Positions 16,417-25,052 of a stretch of 64,000 bases of DNA are shown piece after piece. The notes below the pieces were generated by a model. That model was not told the origin of the DNA. It searched no databases and saw only the letters and a program-made list of their open reading frames with translations. The position numbers and the translations under genes were made by a program. Position 1 is the stretch's first letter; every line of letters begins with the position of its first letter. This DNA is from JABCPE02 sp963518845. GTDB taxonomy: Bacteria > Bacteroidota > Bacteroidia > Flavobacteriales > Weeksellaceae. The stretch is from NCBI GenBank assembly GCA_963518845.1, contig CAUQKV010000008.1, positions 1 to 64,000 of the forward strand, written 5' to 3'.

Positions 16417-16963
16417 ATGAAAACATTCTATTTTGTAGGTATAATTTTTATGCTTTTTACGAATTGTAAGGATACAAAGAATGAAACATATAGGGATAAC
16501 ATTGTGCCAGATATAAGTGTCAATGATATAAAATTATCAGATACTACAGCTGTAGTTTTGGGATATAGTGATTTGAAATACAATGTTATAGAGGGTAAAG
16601 AAGAATTACCTTATGTTATTTTTACTAATGAAAATAAAACTGAAGTCCCTTTTCTATGGAACGAAAAGAAACGAACTTTATCAAGCAGAAATAAGTCCAT
16701 ATGATAAGAAAACTATCTCAAATCCTACTAAATATAAAAACTTTTTCACGGAAAGTGGGATAAAATTAGGTATTTCTAAAAAGGATTTGATAAAGATAAA
16801 AGGAAATAATTTTGTAGAAACTAATCATGTTCTTCGGTATGAAATCTCAGATTATGAAAAGTCTCATTTTTTAGAAAAGTATAATTTGCCAATTTATTTT
16901 GCTGAATATACTTTTGACCAAGATAAGCTGAGTAAAATTTATTCTGGTTTTGAGTATCCGTAG
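16417..16963 (+). pseudogene. frameshifted lipoprotein gene
   Basis: Frame 1 opens at 16417 with a lipoprotein signal (LFTNC, Cys near residue 17) and stops at 16704. The coding pattern continues in the +1 frame from about 16667 to 16963. Joining the frames inside the A-rich run at 16664-16671 (ACGAAAAGAAACG) gives a continuous protein of about 181 residues, running from PFLWNEK into NELYQAEISPYDKK. A single extra A accounts for the break. The C-terminal half is rich in Lys and Tyr and has no recognised domain. It could be a real pseudogene, a phase-variable tract or a base-call error. Confidence 0.6.
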
Positions 16964-17012
16964 GAGATTTATTTAAAGTAAAAGATTATATAATCAAAAA
17001 CAAATGTGTGAA

Positions 17013-17516
17013 ATGAAAATATTACGGAAAATAAACACAATACCACTCTTTCTATGTTTAATAGTTAGCAACAAACTCTATTCTCAAGAAGCAAACAGTT
17101 TTTATTTAACAAAAGATACAATTAAAATACCAGACCCTATAATAATTTCTGTAAAAGGGAAAGCGGGTAAAATAATAACCAGCTCCCAAGAATATAATAG
17201 AAGTAGTAATGTTGAGAAATTACTGAATGATAACAAAGCTTTTTTATATTTTGATGATAGTATGGGATTAGGTTTTTACATCAATGATATTTGGAGAAAA
17301 AACAACTTTAAAATTTCAGAATGTGACTGTTGTGATAAAAAGAACACTATAGTTAAAGGAAATATAACCCTCACCAAACTACCATTGACAAGATTTTATT
17401 TAGGCTTTACAAAAGTATCTTTCTATAATAAAAAGACTGTTACTACTGATAAAAAGAAGTTTCTCATAAAAAATAAAGAAAATTTCTATCCGATACTTTT
17501 CCCTTTATGTAATTAA
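17013..17516 (+). CDS. exported protein of unknown function
   Basis: A 167-residue product from the ATG at 17013. An ATG at 17004 adds three residues, but the second start gives the better signal peptide (MKILRKINTIPLF, cleaved near YSQ). The mature part has a Cys cluster (ECDCCDKK) and beta-rich stretches. No family is recognised. It ends the accessory cluster that begins at 15525. The following 239 bases to the LemA gene hold no gene. Confidence 0.6.
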   Translation: MKILRKINTIPLFLCLIVSNKLYSQEANSFYLTKDTIKIPDPIIISVKGKAGKIITSSQEYNRSSNVEKLLNDNKAFLYFDDSMGLGFYINDIWRKNNFKISECDCCDKKNTIVKGNITLTKLPLTRFYLGFTKVSFYNKKTVTTDKKKFLIKNKENFYPILFPLCN

Positions 17517-17710
17517 TGACTAATATTTGAAGTATCCAGAAACTTATCCTATGTTAATTCAAAACAAAATATATTCTTCCCTGTTTTGTTATCATTTTTA
17601 AAACTCTATTAAAAATAAAAATCCACTACAATCCGAAGTTTTCCAGCAAATAAAAACAGCCTCAAAGATTAGATATAAACGGCAGATATACCATATTTAA
17701 AAAAAAAATG

Positions 17711-17718
17711 TATCTTTG
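17711..17718 (+). promoter_or_regulatory. -7 box of the lemA operon
   Basis: TATCTTTG fits TAnnTTTG perfectly, 37 bases before the ATG at 17756. No clear -33 element. Confidence 0.45.
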
Positions 17719-17755
17719 ATAAAATAATAAAACAAAAACTATATATTTAAAAGTT

Positions 17756-18505
17756 ATGGCAAATTTGTTAGACGAAGTGACAGGACCTGTAAATAATTCA
17801 AGACGAGATGTACATGTGATAGATAGACAGCTGCCTGTCGAGATAGGCTTTGGCTCTGCTCTTTTTCAGATAGCATTATGGATTGTGATACCTATATTGG
17901 TACTACTATATGTGTTGGTTATGGGCAGTACGCTGCAGAATCCTTTGCTTGTTGGTGGTGTGGGCTGTTTGCTGGGTATCTTGCCTGGTGTTATTTTCAT
18001 CTTTATGAAGATATCGGCTCGTAATTATTTCCAGCAGCTGGAACAGCGTATTCAAGCGGAGGCATCTAATATTGATAATTATTTAGAACAAAGAGTGCAG
18101 ATACTTCAGAATGTAGTAGGACTTGTTGAGCGGGCTGTTGATCTTGACAAAGATGTGATGAAAACAGTGTCAGCACTTCGCAGTGGTAGTGTAAATGAGG
18201 ACAACAGAAGTGATGTGAATGCACAGATTAACACAGCTTTCGGTAGACTTTTCCCACAGGTAGAGGCTTACCCAGAATTAAAGGCGCACAACGCCATTGC
18301 AGATGCGATGCAGCAGAACGGCTACCTACAGCGCGAGATAACAGCAGCGCGAACTGTGTATAACAGCCGTGTAACGCAGTGGAACACAGACATTTTCTCA
18401 TGGCCTACAAAGATGATAGTAGCAGCACAGCAGGGCTACACTACGCGTATACCATTTACAGCATCAGCCGAAACACGCGAGGCAGCAAGAGGTAAATTCT
18501 TCTAA
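17756..18505 (+). CDS. lemA: LemA family membrane protein
   Basis: A 249-residue protein with two hydrophobic segments (about 33-53 and 62-84) followed by a long helical domain. The LemA pattern is visible in NIDNYLEQRVQILQNVVGLVE and, near the C-terminus, in YPELKAHNAIADAMQQ and TAARTVYNSRVTQWN. LemA proteins form a helical bundle exposed outside the membrane; their function is uncertain. Most LemA proteins have only one transmembrane segment. G+C is far above the neighbours (33 of 60 bases at 18301-18360). It lies 15 bases before the next gene and clearly forms an operon with it. Confidence 0.85.
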   Translation: MANLLDEVTGPVNNSRRDVHVIDRQLPVEIGFGSALFQIALWIVIPILVLLYVLVMGSTLQNPLLVGGVGCLLGILPGVIFIFMKISARNYFQQLEQRIQAEASNIDNYLEQRVQILQNVVGLVERAVDLDKDVMKTVSALRSGSVNEDNRSDVNAQINTAFGRLFPQVEAYPELKAHNAIADAMQQNGYLQREITAARTVYNSRVTQWNTDIFSWPTKMIVAAQQGYTTRIPFTASAETREAARGKFF

Positions 18506-18520
18506 GACTTTGGAATATAG

Positions 18521-20251
18521 ATGATTCAGGATATCTATGACCCATTAAACGAATACATCAATACCTTTCGTGACAAGTTTAAGAAGGTGGCGGAAGAAAC
18601 TTTCGATGCGCTTGCTCAGGAAGCACAGGTTGATGTAGAAGCAAATCGCACTACATGCCAGCAGATTTATAAAGGCGAGGCAGACATGGCAGATATAGCA
18701 AGCCGTATCACACGATGGACGGTATTATGTGTCATCCTGTGGATAGGTGCGGTGATAGGATTTGCTGTTGCCTATGTTAAGAGAAATGAGTTCCCGATAG
18801 AGCAGCTCTTATTAATAGGCGGCGGCGCAGTCTTGGCGGTTGTCTTTCTTTTGGTAAAGGTACATCCTACCTTGAAGTCTTTACGAAATGAGCGAAATGA
18901 TTTAGCCAAGAAAGTAGATGATTTAAGAAATACAGCATGGGAGCAAATGGCTGAACTAAATAAACTCTACGACTGGGATATTCTGACACGAATGATGTCG
19001 AAGACTGTACCAAGACTGGAGTTTGACCCATATTTTACCACACAGCGATTGGCCGACCTCCGTGCTACATACGGCTGGAATGATTCCTTTAATGCAGAGC
19101 GTTCGGTGCTTTATTCCCATTCTGGACTTATCAATGGTAATCCGTTTGTCATTTGTAGAACACGAAAAATGGAAATGGGACAGAAGACCTACTACGGCGA
19201 GAAAACCATTTACTGGACGACAAGGGAAACTGATTCGGACGGAAAATCCCGCACTGTGAGTCATTCGGAGACATTACGCGCGAGTGTGACAGCGCCTTAT
19301 CCCGAGTATTATGAGCGTACCCGCCTTATCTATGGCAATACAGCCGCGCCCGATTTGATATTTAATCGCAAGCCAAGTGGATTGGCAGGCAAGGAAGGTT
19401 CTCTTCGCTTTAAATGGGATAAATTCTGGCTCAAGCGTAAAGCTCGTAATCTGGCAGATGGAGACTTTGCTATGCTGACGAATGAGGAATTTGAGGTCGC
19501 ATTCAATACAAGTAACCGTAATAACAACCAGCAGTTCGCTTTACTCTTCACGCCATTGGCACAGCAGAGTATGATGGCGCTTTTGCAGGACAGTACCAAT
19601 GGCTATGGTGATGATTTTAACTTTGATAAAAATCGTATGATAAACACCATCACGCCTTTGCATATACAGGAGCTGGATCTTGACATGAATCCAGATCAGT
19701 ATTGTAATTTTGATTTTGAAAGAGCCAAGAAAGACTTTTATGAAATTAATGCAAGATATTTCCGAGCGATTTATTTTAGTTTTGCGCCGTTATTATGTGT
19801 GCCGATGTATCAGCAGATACGGTCGCATAAGGATATTTATGGACGAGATATGGAACAGAGAAGTTCGTTCTGGGAGCATGAAGCACTAGCGAATTTCTGG
19901 GGGCAGGAGCGTTTCAAACATCCTGACTGCGTGACGCAATGCGTCTTGAAAACTTCCGCAAAGATACAGAACGATGGCAGCACGATGATAGATGTCACAG
20001 CTCATGGTTTCGGTTCAGAACCTCGTCTTTCGTATATTAGTAAATTTGGTGGTGATGGTTCATGGCATGATGTGCCAGTGGAGTGGTATGAGTATTTCTC
20101 TGTCGAGGGAAATGGACAGATTACGATGCATGAAGATAATCATCAAGAAGATACTGCCATGACACAGACCCAGCGTTTGAACCATATCGGAGAGGTGCTT
20201 GAAAAAACACACTTAGATGTGTATAGAAGGCATATAGCATCTAAAGTGTAG
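18521..20251 (+). CDS. large membrane protein paired with LemA (DUF3137-like)
   Basis: A 576-residue protein. An N-terminal helical segment (1-65) is followed by two transmembrane segments (about 70-88 and 95-112), a coiled-coil-like stretch (118-150) and a large cytoplasmic domain with no catalytic motif that I recognise. Proteins with this layout, often labelled DUF3137, commonly sit next to LemA. That label is tentative, based on context and architecture. Codon use (many CGT/CGC Arg and CAG Gln codons) and G+C match lemA and differ from flanking genes, implying transfer of the pair as a unit. Confidence 0.7.
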   Translation: MIQDIYDPLNEYINTFRDKFKKVAEETFDALAQEAQVDVEANRTTCQQIYKGEADMADIASRITRWTVLCVILWIGAVIGFAVAYVKRNEFPIEQLLLIGGGAVLAVVFLLVKVHPTLKSLRNERNDLAKKVDDLRNTAWEQMAELNKLYDWDILTRMMSKTVPRLEFDPYFTTQRLADLRATYGWNDSFNAERSVLYSHSGLINGNPFVICRTRKMEMGQKTYYGEKTIYWTTRETDSDGKSRTVSHSETLRASVTAPYPEYYERTRLIYGNTAAPDLIFNRKPSGLAGKEGSLRFKWDKFWLKRKARNLADGDFAMLTNEEFEVAFNTSNRNNNQQFALLFTPLAQQSMMALLQDSTNGYGDDFNFDKNRMINTITPLHIQELDLDMNPDQYCNFDFERAKKDFYEINARYFRAIYFSFAPLLCVPMYQQIRSHKDIYGRDMEQRSSFWEHEALANFWGQERFKHPDCVTQCVLKTSAKIQNDGSTMIDVTAHGFGSEPRLSYISKFGGDGSWHDVPVEWYEYFSVEGNGQITMHEDNHQEDTAMTQTQRLNHIGEVLEKTHLDVYRRHIASKV

Positions 20252-20255
20252 TCAT

Positions 20256-20498
20256 ATGGAATTCCCTAAAATTAAAAAATCAGAATATGCTGTTTTGATG
20301 GCAGATAGCAACACAGGAGTTGTATTAGATATATATTTTGATATTTACTATAAGAGTAGTAATCAGATTGCATATAAAGTATTTTCAAGTCTTGATGAAG
20401 TAGAAGAATTTATAAAAGAAACCCTCAGACAAAAAGAAAATATTGAGTTCATTGTGTATGATAATAATGAAAATGTAGTGAGATTCGAACAAAATTGA
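20256..20498 (+). CDS. small protein of unknown function
   Basis: An 80-residue soluble acidic protein starting 4 bases after the LemA-partner gene, so presumably in the same transcript. It has an alpha/beta pattern (EYAVLMADSNTGVVLD, then DEVEEFIKETL) and no recognised domain. Its base composition is AT-rich like the host genome, unlike the two genes before it. It may therefore have been joined to the operon separately. Confidence 0.6.
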   Translation: MEFPKIKKSEYAVLMADSNTGVVLDIYFDIYYKSSNQIAYKVFSSLDEVEEFIKETLRQKENIEFIVYDNNENVVRFEQN

Positions 20499-20641
20499 TT
20501 ATAGTTGTAAGTAAAATCTATAATATATATTATGCTCCTCATTTCATTATTATTATTAAAAAACAGCAACAAAACCTTAAATCATCAAATAAAATCCAAA
20601 AGATAAACTCTTCTAATCTTTTAGGTTTTAAAAATAATCCT

Positions 20642-20649
20642 TAATTTTG
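20642..20649 (+). promoter_or_regulatory. -7 box of fabG
   Basis: TAATTTTG fits TAnnTTTG and lies 18 bases before the fabG ATG at 20668. Confidence 0.35.
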
Positions 20650-20667
20650 AACCAAAATAATAAGAAT

Positions 20668-21411
20668 ATGAAATTATTAGAAGGAAAAGTAGCCCTCATC
20701 ACAGGTGCGGCTACAGGTATCGGAAAAAGAATAGCAGAAGTTTTTGCAGAGCAGGGAGCTAAAATAGCATTTTCCCACATCGGTCCAGATGGCTTAGCGA
20801 AACAAGTAGAAGCAGACCTAAATAAAATCACTACAGCTAAAGAATACCACTCTAACGCTGCTGATTTTGATGAAGCTCAGAAACTGATAGACGATGTTAT
20901 CGCAGACTTCGGGCAGATAGATATCCTTGTGAATAATGCAGGAATCACCCGAGACAACCTTCTCCTTAGAATGAGCAAAGAGGAGTGGGACATCATCATG
21001 AAAGTGAATTTGGATTCTGTTTTCAACCTTACAAAAGCAGCTATAAAACCTATGATGAAAGCAAGAAGCGGGTCTATCATCAACATGGCTTCCGTGGTAG
21101 GTGTTAAAGGAAACGCAGGACAGGCAAACTACGCAGCTTCTAAGGCTGGTGTTATCGGATTCTCTAAATCTGTTGCTTTGGAACTTGGTTCTAGAAACAT
21201 CCGTTGCAACGCCGTAGCGCCAGGTTTCATAGAAACAGAAATGACAGCTAAACTAAGCCCAGAAGTGGTACAAGGCTGGAGAGATGCTATCCCGTTAAAG
21301 AGAGGAGGGCAGACTACCGATGTAGCCAATACATGTCTATTCTTGGCAAGTGACTTATCTTCTTATGTTACAGGGCAGGTTATCAATGTAGATGGTGGTA
21401 TGCTTACTTAA
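20668..21411 (+). CDS. fabG: 3-oxoacyl-ACP reductase
   Basis: NADPH-dependent reductase of the type II fatty-acid elongation cycle. The 247-residue product is of standard length. It shows the SDR cofactor motif TGAATGIGKRIA near residue 12, NNAGITRDNLL, the catalytic Ser in NMASVVG and the YxxxK pair in NYAASKAG. A longer frame begins at a TTG at 20647. The ATG at 20668 was chosen because it gives the family's normal N-terminus (KLLEGKVALITG) and because the -7 box overlaps the TTG. Confidence 0.93.
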   Translation: MKLLEGKVALITGAATGIGKRIAEVFAEQGAKIAFSHIGPDGLAKQVEADLNKITTAKEYHSNAADFDEAQKLIDDVIADFGQIDILVNNAGITRDNLLLRMSKEEWDIIMKVNLDSVFNLTKAAIKPMMKARSGSIINMASVVGVKGNAGQANYAASKAGVIGFSKSVALELGSRNIRCNAVAPGFIETEMTAKLSPEVVQGWRDAIPLKRGGQTTDVANTCLFLASDLSSYVTGQVINVDGGMLT

Positions 21412-21419
21412 AATATTAC

Positions 21420-21448
21420 AAAAGACTTTCTTCATGAAAGTCTTTTTT
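21420..21448 (+). terminator. terminator after fabG
   Basis: AAAGACTTTC and GAAAGTCTTT form a 10-bp stem with a 5-base loop, followed by T residues. Confidence 0.8.
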
Positions 21449-21473
21449 CGTTTTTAACTTAAAAATAAACACA

Positions 21474-21830
21474 ATGAAAAAATATGATAACTTTTTTATT
21501 CCAGTTGATGACTTGGAAATGGCAAAAAAATATTATGAAAATAATTTAGGATTAAAAGTAAAGTTTGATTTTTCGGATATGGGAATGGTAGCATTCTGTG
21601 TTGATGGTGAAGAAGCGGCAATAATATTAAAAGATAAAAATAAATTTAAAGACTTGAAACAGACAATATGGTTTGAAGTAGATGATGTAAATCGTAAATA
21701 TCAGCAAATGAAAGAAAGCGGAATTAAATTTTTATCAGAACCTTTCAGAATAAGAACAGGATATGCTGTTGAGTTTGAAGATCCGTTTGGAAATAGATTT
21801 GGAATAACGGATTATTCTGTAGAAGAATAG
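21474..21830 (+). CDS. VOC family (glyoxalase/bleomycin-resistance fold) protein
   Basis: A 118-residue protein with the paired beta-alpha-beta-beta-beta layout of the vicinal-oxygen-chelate superfamily. The first module is FFIPVDDLEMAKKYYENNLGL and the second ends in the conserved YAVEFEDPFGNRFGI. Length fits a single-domain dimeric VOC protein. Substrate cannot be told: lyase, dioxygenase and antibiotic-binding members share this fold. It has its own intergenic space on both sides. Confidence 0.88.
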   Translation: MKKYDNFFIPVDDLEMAKKYYENNLGLKVKFDFSDMGMVAFCVDGEEAAIILKDKNKFKDLKQTIWFEVDDVNRKYQQMKESGIKFLSEPFRIRTGYAVEFEDPFGNRFGITDYSVEE

Positions 21831-21895
21831 GTGTTTTTATTTAAAAACATAATGAAAGTTCATTTTTTTCGTTCTAATAGAAAAAATCAAACATA

Positions 21896-22564
21896 ATGAA
21901 AAATTTATTATCAGGAATTTTATTCCTTTTCGGTGTGGTATTTTCTTTTGCACAGAATGACAGAGAAGTTGGCGATTTTACTTCTCTAAAAGTCTATGAC
22001 AGAATTTCCGTAGAGCTTATAGAATCCAGAAAAAATAAAGTGGAAATCATAGGCGACGGCAGTTCGAAAATCCAAGTAATCAATAAAAACGGAGAACTAA
22101 AAATCCGTACCAAGACGCTGAAACTCCTGCAAGGAGATGATGTTAAAGTAAAGGTTTATTACAATGACCTTAGTGATATTCAGGCAAGTCAAGGTTCGGA
22201 AATTACTTCTAATGATGTATTGAAAGCTAATCTACTGAAAATTACTTCTAATGAAGGTTCTAAAATCCAAATGAAAGTAGATGTAAAACAACTGAATGTA
22301 AGAGGAAACTCTGGCGGCGAAGTAGAACTTTCAGGGAATGCAGATGTTCAAGAAATTGTGATGAACTCTGGTGCAAAATACAAAGGCGATGACAACGAGG
22401 GCGAAAATGTATCCGTAACTGTAAATGCAGGCGGAAAAGCAGAAGTCTACGCTTCTAAATCCGTAAATGCTACCGTGAGAGCAGGTGGAAGAATAGAAAT
22501 CCACGGAAACCCAAAGCAAAGAGATGTAAAAAAAGTAGTAGGCGGAGTTATAGAGTTTAAATAA
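21896..22564 (+). CDS. head-GIN domain (DUF2807) secreted protein
   Basis: A 222-residue protein with a signal peptide (first about 19 residues, ending FSFAQ). A repetitive beta-strand domain follows, typical of the head-GIN/DUF2807 adhesin-like family: alternating Val/Gly/Asn turns such as SLKVYDRISVELIES, then GNSGGEVELSGNADV and VNAGGKAEVYAS. The family is widespread in Bacteroidota, predicted to form a beta-helix at the cell surface; its role is unknown. A terminator at 22573-22598 ends the gene. Confidence 0.88.
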   Translation: MKNLLSGILFLFGVVFSFAQNDREVGDFTSLKVYDRISVELIESRKNKVEIIGDGSSKIQVINKNGELKIRTKTLKLLQGDDVKVKVYYNDLSDIQASQGSEITSNDVLKANLLKITSNEGSKIQMKVDVKQLNVRGNSGGEVELSGNADVQEIVMNSGAKYKGDDNEGENVSVTVNAGGKAEVYASKSVNATVRAGGRIEIHGNPKQRDVKKVVGGVIEFK

Positions 22565-22572
22565 AAATTAAG

Positions 22573-22598
22573 CACTCAGATTATTCTGGGTGTTTTTT
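22573..22598 (+). terminator. terminator after the GIN gene
   Basis: CACTCAGA and TCTGGGTG pair (one wobble) around a TTAT loop, followed by six T. It overlaps the last bases of rnhA on the other strand. Confidence 0.75.
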
Positions 22599-23076
22599 AT
22601 TCCGAAAAAAGATTTTCTTCTTCCTTTTCGAAGAAAGTGTCTATCAGTAGATTTTCCTTTTGTGATGCTGCTACAGCGAGCTGGTCGGCTCTTTCATTTT
22701 GTGGATGTCCTGCGTGGCCTTTTATCCAATGGAAAGTAGGTTTATACTTGTTGAAAAGCGGGATAAATCTTCGCCACAGGTCAGGATTTTTTACATTTTT
22801 AAAGCCTTTTTTTATCCAGCCGAAAATCCAGTTTTTATTTACCGCATCGGCTACATATTTACTGTCGGTAAAGATATGAATATCATGCCCTTCTTCTTTG
22901 AGGTTTTCCAGAGCTGTGATTACCGCGAGAAGTTCCATTCGGTTGTTGGTTGTCAGCCGAAAGCCTTCCGAAAAACATTTTTCATAGTTTTTCTCAGGTG
23001 CCTGCATGATTATGCCATAGCCGCCTTTCCCAGGGTTGCCGCTGCACGCTCCATCGGTATAGATTTCTATCCTCAT
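22597..23076 (-). CDS. rnhA: ribonuclease HI
   Basis: Cleaves RNA in RNA-DNA hybrids. The 159-residue product from the ATG at 23076 shows the catalytic carboxylates in YTDGACSGNPGKGG (Asp8), the Glu in NRMELLAVI, the Asp in FTDSKYV, and the C-terminal His/Asp region GHAGHPQNERAD. The frame extends upstream to an ATG at 23103, but this would overlap dnaB and add nine residues not typical of the family. It sits immediately downstream of dnaB, probably in one transcript of two replication genes. Confidence 0.94.
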   Translation of the reverse strand: MRIEIYTDGACSGNPGKGGYGIIMQAPEKNYEKCFSEGFRLTTNNRMELLAVITALENLKEEGHDIHIFTDSKYVADAVNKNWIFGWIKKGFKNVKNPDLWRRFIPLFNKYKPTFHWIKGHAGHPQNERADQLAVAASQKENLLIDTFFEKEEENLFSE

Positions 23077-23080
23077 ATTT

Positions 23081-24628
23081 TTAGAAAGGCATATCATCTT
23101 CATCGTTCATAGATGAAGCAGAAAGGTTGTTTTTAGGCAAGTCAAATGCCGCAGAAGGGTCTATGCTTACATGGAGGTTTTCAAAAGCATTCTGATTTGG
23201 CTGAGCGTAAGAAGGTTCACTAGTTCCAAATAAATCCAAATCCGAGAACTTTGCTAAACTTGATTGGAACGAAAGTCTTACATCTGTAACGGCTCCATTC
23301 CTGTGCTTTCCGATGATGAGCTCCGCCTGTCCAGCAGATGGACTTCCATCTTCCCAATTTTCTATTTTGTAATATTCAGGACGGAAGAGGAAAGAAACAA
23401 TATCAGCATCCTGCTCAATCGCTCCTGATTCCCTCAAATCAGAAAGCTGAGGGCGTTTGTTTGGTCTTCCCTCGACACCTCTGGATAGCTGAGAAAGAGC
23501 AATCACAGGGACATTAAGTTCTTTTGCGATGGCTTTCAGGGAACGCGAAATAGTAGCAATCTCCTGTTCTCTGTTTCCTGCTCCTTTTCCGCCGTTGTTT
23601 GCGGTCATCAGCTGGAGATAATCCACCATGATGATTTTCACGCCGTGCTGCATTACGAGTCTTCGGCATTTAGCCCTAAAATCAAATACAGAAAGCGCTG
23701 GAGTTTCATCTATGTATAGAGGAGCGTTTTCCAGTTCGGATACATTATTAAAAAGCCTTTGCCATTCCTCATCACTCATTTGTCCTTTTCTCAGTTTTTC
23801 GGATGAGATGCCCGTTTCGGAGGCTATCATCCTTGTGATGAGCTGTACTGAGGCCATCTCTAGAGAGAAAAGAGCCATTGGGATTTGGTGCTGAACGGCG
23901 ATGTTTCTTGCCATAGAAAGCAGAAATGCAGTTTTACCCATCGCAGGACGTGCCGCGATGATGATGAGGTCAGAATTTTGCCAGCCTCCAGTTTCTTTAT
24001 CCACATCTCTAAAGCCCGAAGGAACTCCAGAAAGCCCTTCCTTGTCTTTTAGAGCTTTGATTTTATCGATGGCTTCCTTTACCAAAGAATTAGCCGTATC
24101 GAAACCTTTTTTGATGGTTCCGTTTGTGATTTCAAAGAAACCTTGTTCTGCTTTATCCAAAAGCTCGAAAACATCGGTAGATTCTTTGTAAGAATTGTCA
24201 ATAACATTGGCAGAAACATTGATAAGTGAGCGGAGGATGTATTTCTCCAAAATGATTCTCACATGGTATTCTATGTGCGCAGAAGAACTCACCACTGTGG
24301 TAAGGTCTATGATGTAGTGGTCACCTCCCGCCAAGCTGAGTTTTTCGGTGCGTTTCAGTTCCTGAATTACAGTCACCATATCCACAGGATGGTTGTTCTC
24401 ATAGAGTTTTAGAATCGCTCTGAAAATTTCCTGATGTCTCGGGTCGTAGAAAACCTCTGGTTTTAGCAAATCTATGGAGTGGTCTAAGCCTTTCTTGTCA
24501 ATCAAAAAAGTCCCAATTACAAGTTTTTCAAATTCCACTGCATTAGGCGGAACTTTCCCTTGAGAAATAGACAGTTCCTTTGCAAAATTTCCATGAGTGA
24601 GAGATGATAATGTTTCTTTCTGTATCAT
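23081..24628 (-). CDS. dnaB: replicative DNA helicase DnaB
   Basis: Hexameric helicase that unwinds DNA at the fork. The 515-residue product has the N-terminal DnaB domain (about 22-130), a linker, and the RecA-like domain with Walker A ARPAMGKTAF near residue 230, Walker B-like IIMVDYLQLM, and QLSRGVEGRPNKRPQLSDLR. The C-terminus ends in an acidic NDEDDMPF tail resembling the SSB C-terminal peptide. A TATCTTTG box on the reverse strand (24633-24640) lies 4 bases from the start codon, so the mRNA may have almost no leader. rnhA follows. Confidence 0.97.
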   Translation of the reverse strand: MIQKETLSSLTHGNFAKELSISQGKVPPNAVEFEKLVIGTFLIDKKGLDHSIDLLKPEVFYDPRHQEIFRAILKLYENNHPVDMVTVIQELKRTEKLSLAGGDHYIIDLTTVVSSSAHIEYHVRIILEKYILRSLINVSANVIDNSYKESTDVFELLDKAEQGFFEITNGTIKKGFDTANSLVKEAIDKIKALKDKEGLSGVPSGFRDVDKETGGWQNSDLIIIAARPAMGKTAFLLSMARNIAVQHQIPMALFSLEMASVQLITRMIASETGISSEKLRKGQMSDEEWQRLFNNVSELENAPLYIDETPALSVFDFRAKCRRLVMQHGVKIIMVDYLQLMTANNGGKGAGNREQEIATISRSLKAIAKELNVPVIALSQLSRGVEGRPNKRPQLSDLRESGAIEQDADIVSFLFRPEYYKIENWEDGSPSAGQAELIIGKHRNGAVTDVRLSFQSSLAKFSDLDLFGTSEPSYAQPNQNAFENLHVSIDPSAAFDLPKNNLSASSMNDEDDMPF

Positions 24629-25052
24629 GCGACAAAGATAAAGATTAAACTCTCAAAATTCTACGCAATGTTGAAAAGTAACTATAAATTATAACAAACA
24701 TTTATAAATCAATAATTTATAAGATTTATAAATGTTAATAAAATTACATAAAAAATTCAGTATATTTTTTAGTTTTCTTCTTTTTATGTATTTAGGAACA
24801 TTAAATCATTTATACTGAATAAATAATTGATTTTAAAATTATTGTATTGTAATAATTTAAGGAATTGTTTAATAATTAAAAAGAAATCAATATAAAATCA
24901 ATTCTTACAGCTGCTCCTTCTGTAAAATGAAAAAATAAAGCGAATAGAAATTAAATATGAATTTTTGAGAGTGTTATGTTTTTCTATTTTTGAACTAAAT
25001 TTAGAGAATATTAAAATAATCATTAAATTTGCAATCCTAAAAAGATTTTGGA
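24629..25052. other. AT-rich divergent intergenic region with a perfect inverted repeat
   Basis: The 424 bases between dnaB and the next forward gene contain no gene. They hold a -7 box for dnaB (24633-24640, reverse), an inverted repeat with perfect 14-bp arms (AACATTTATAAATC at 24697-24710, GATTTATAAATGTT at 24723-24736, 12-base spacer), and TAAATTTG at 25024-25031 as the -7 box of the downstream gene. The rest is nearly pure A/T. Confidence 0.55.

Noticed and set aside
17711..20498. LemA island as prophage or integrative element
   Set aside because: No integrase, repeats or tRNA attachment site seen around it; only composition suggests transfer.
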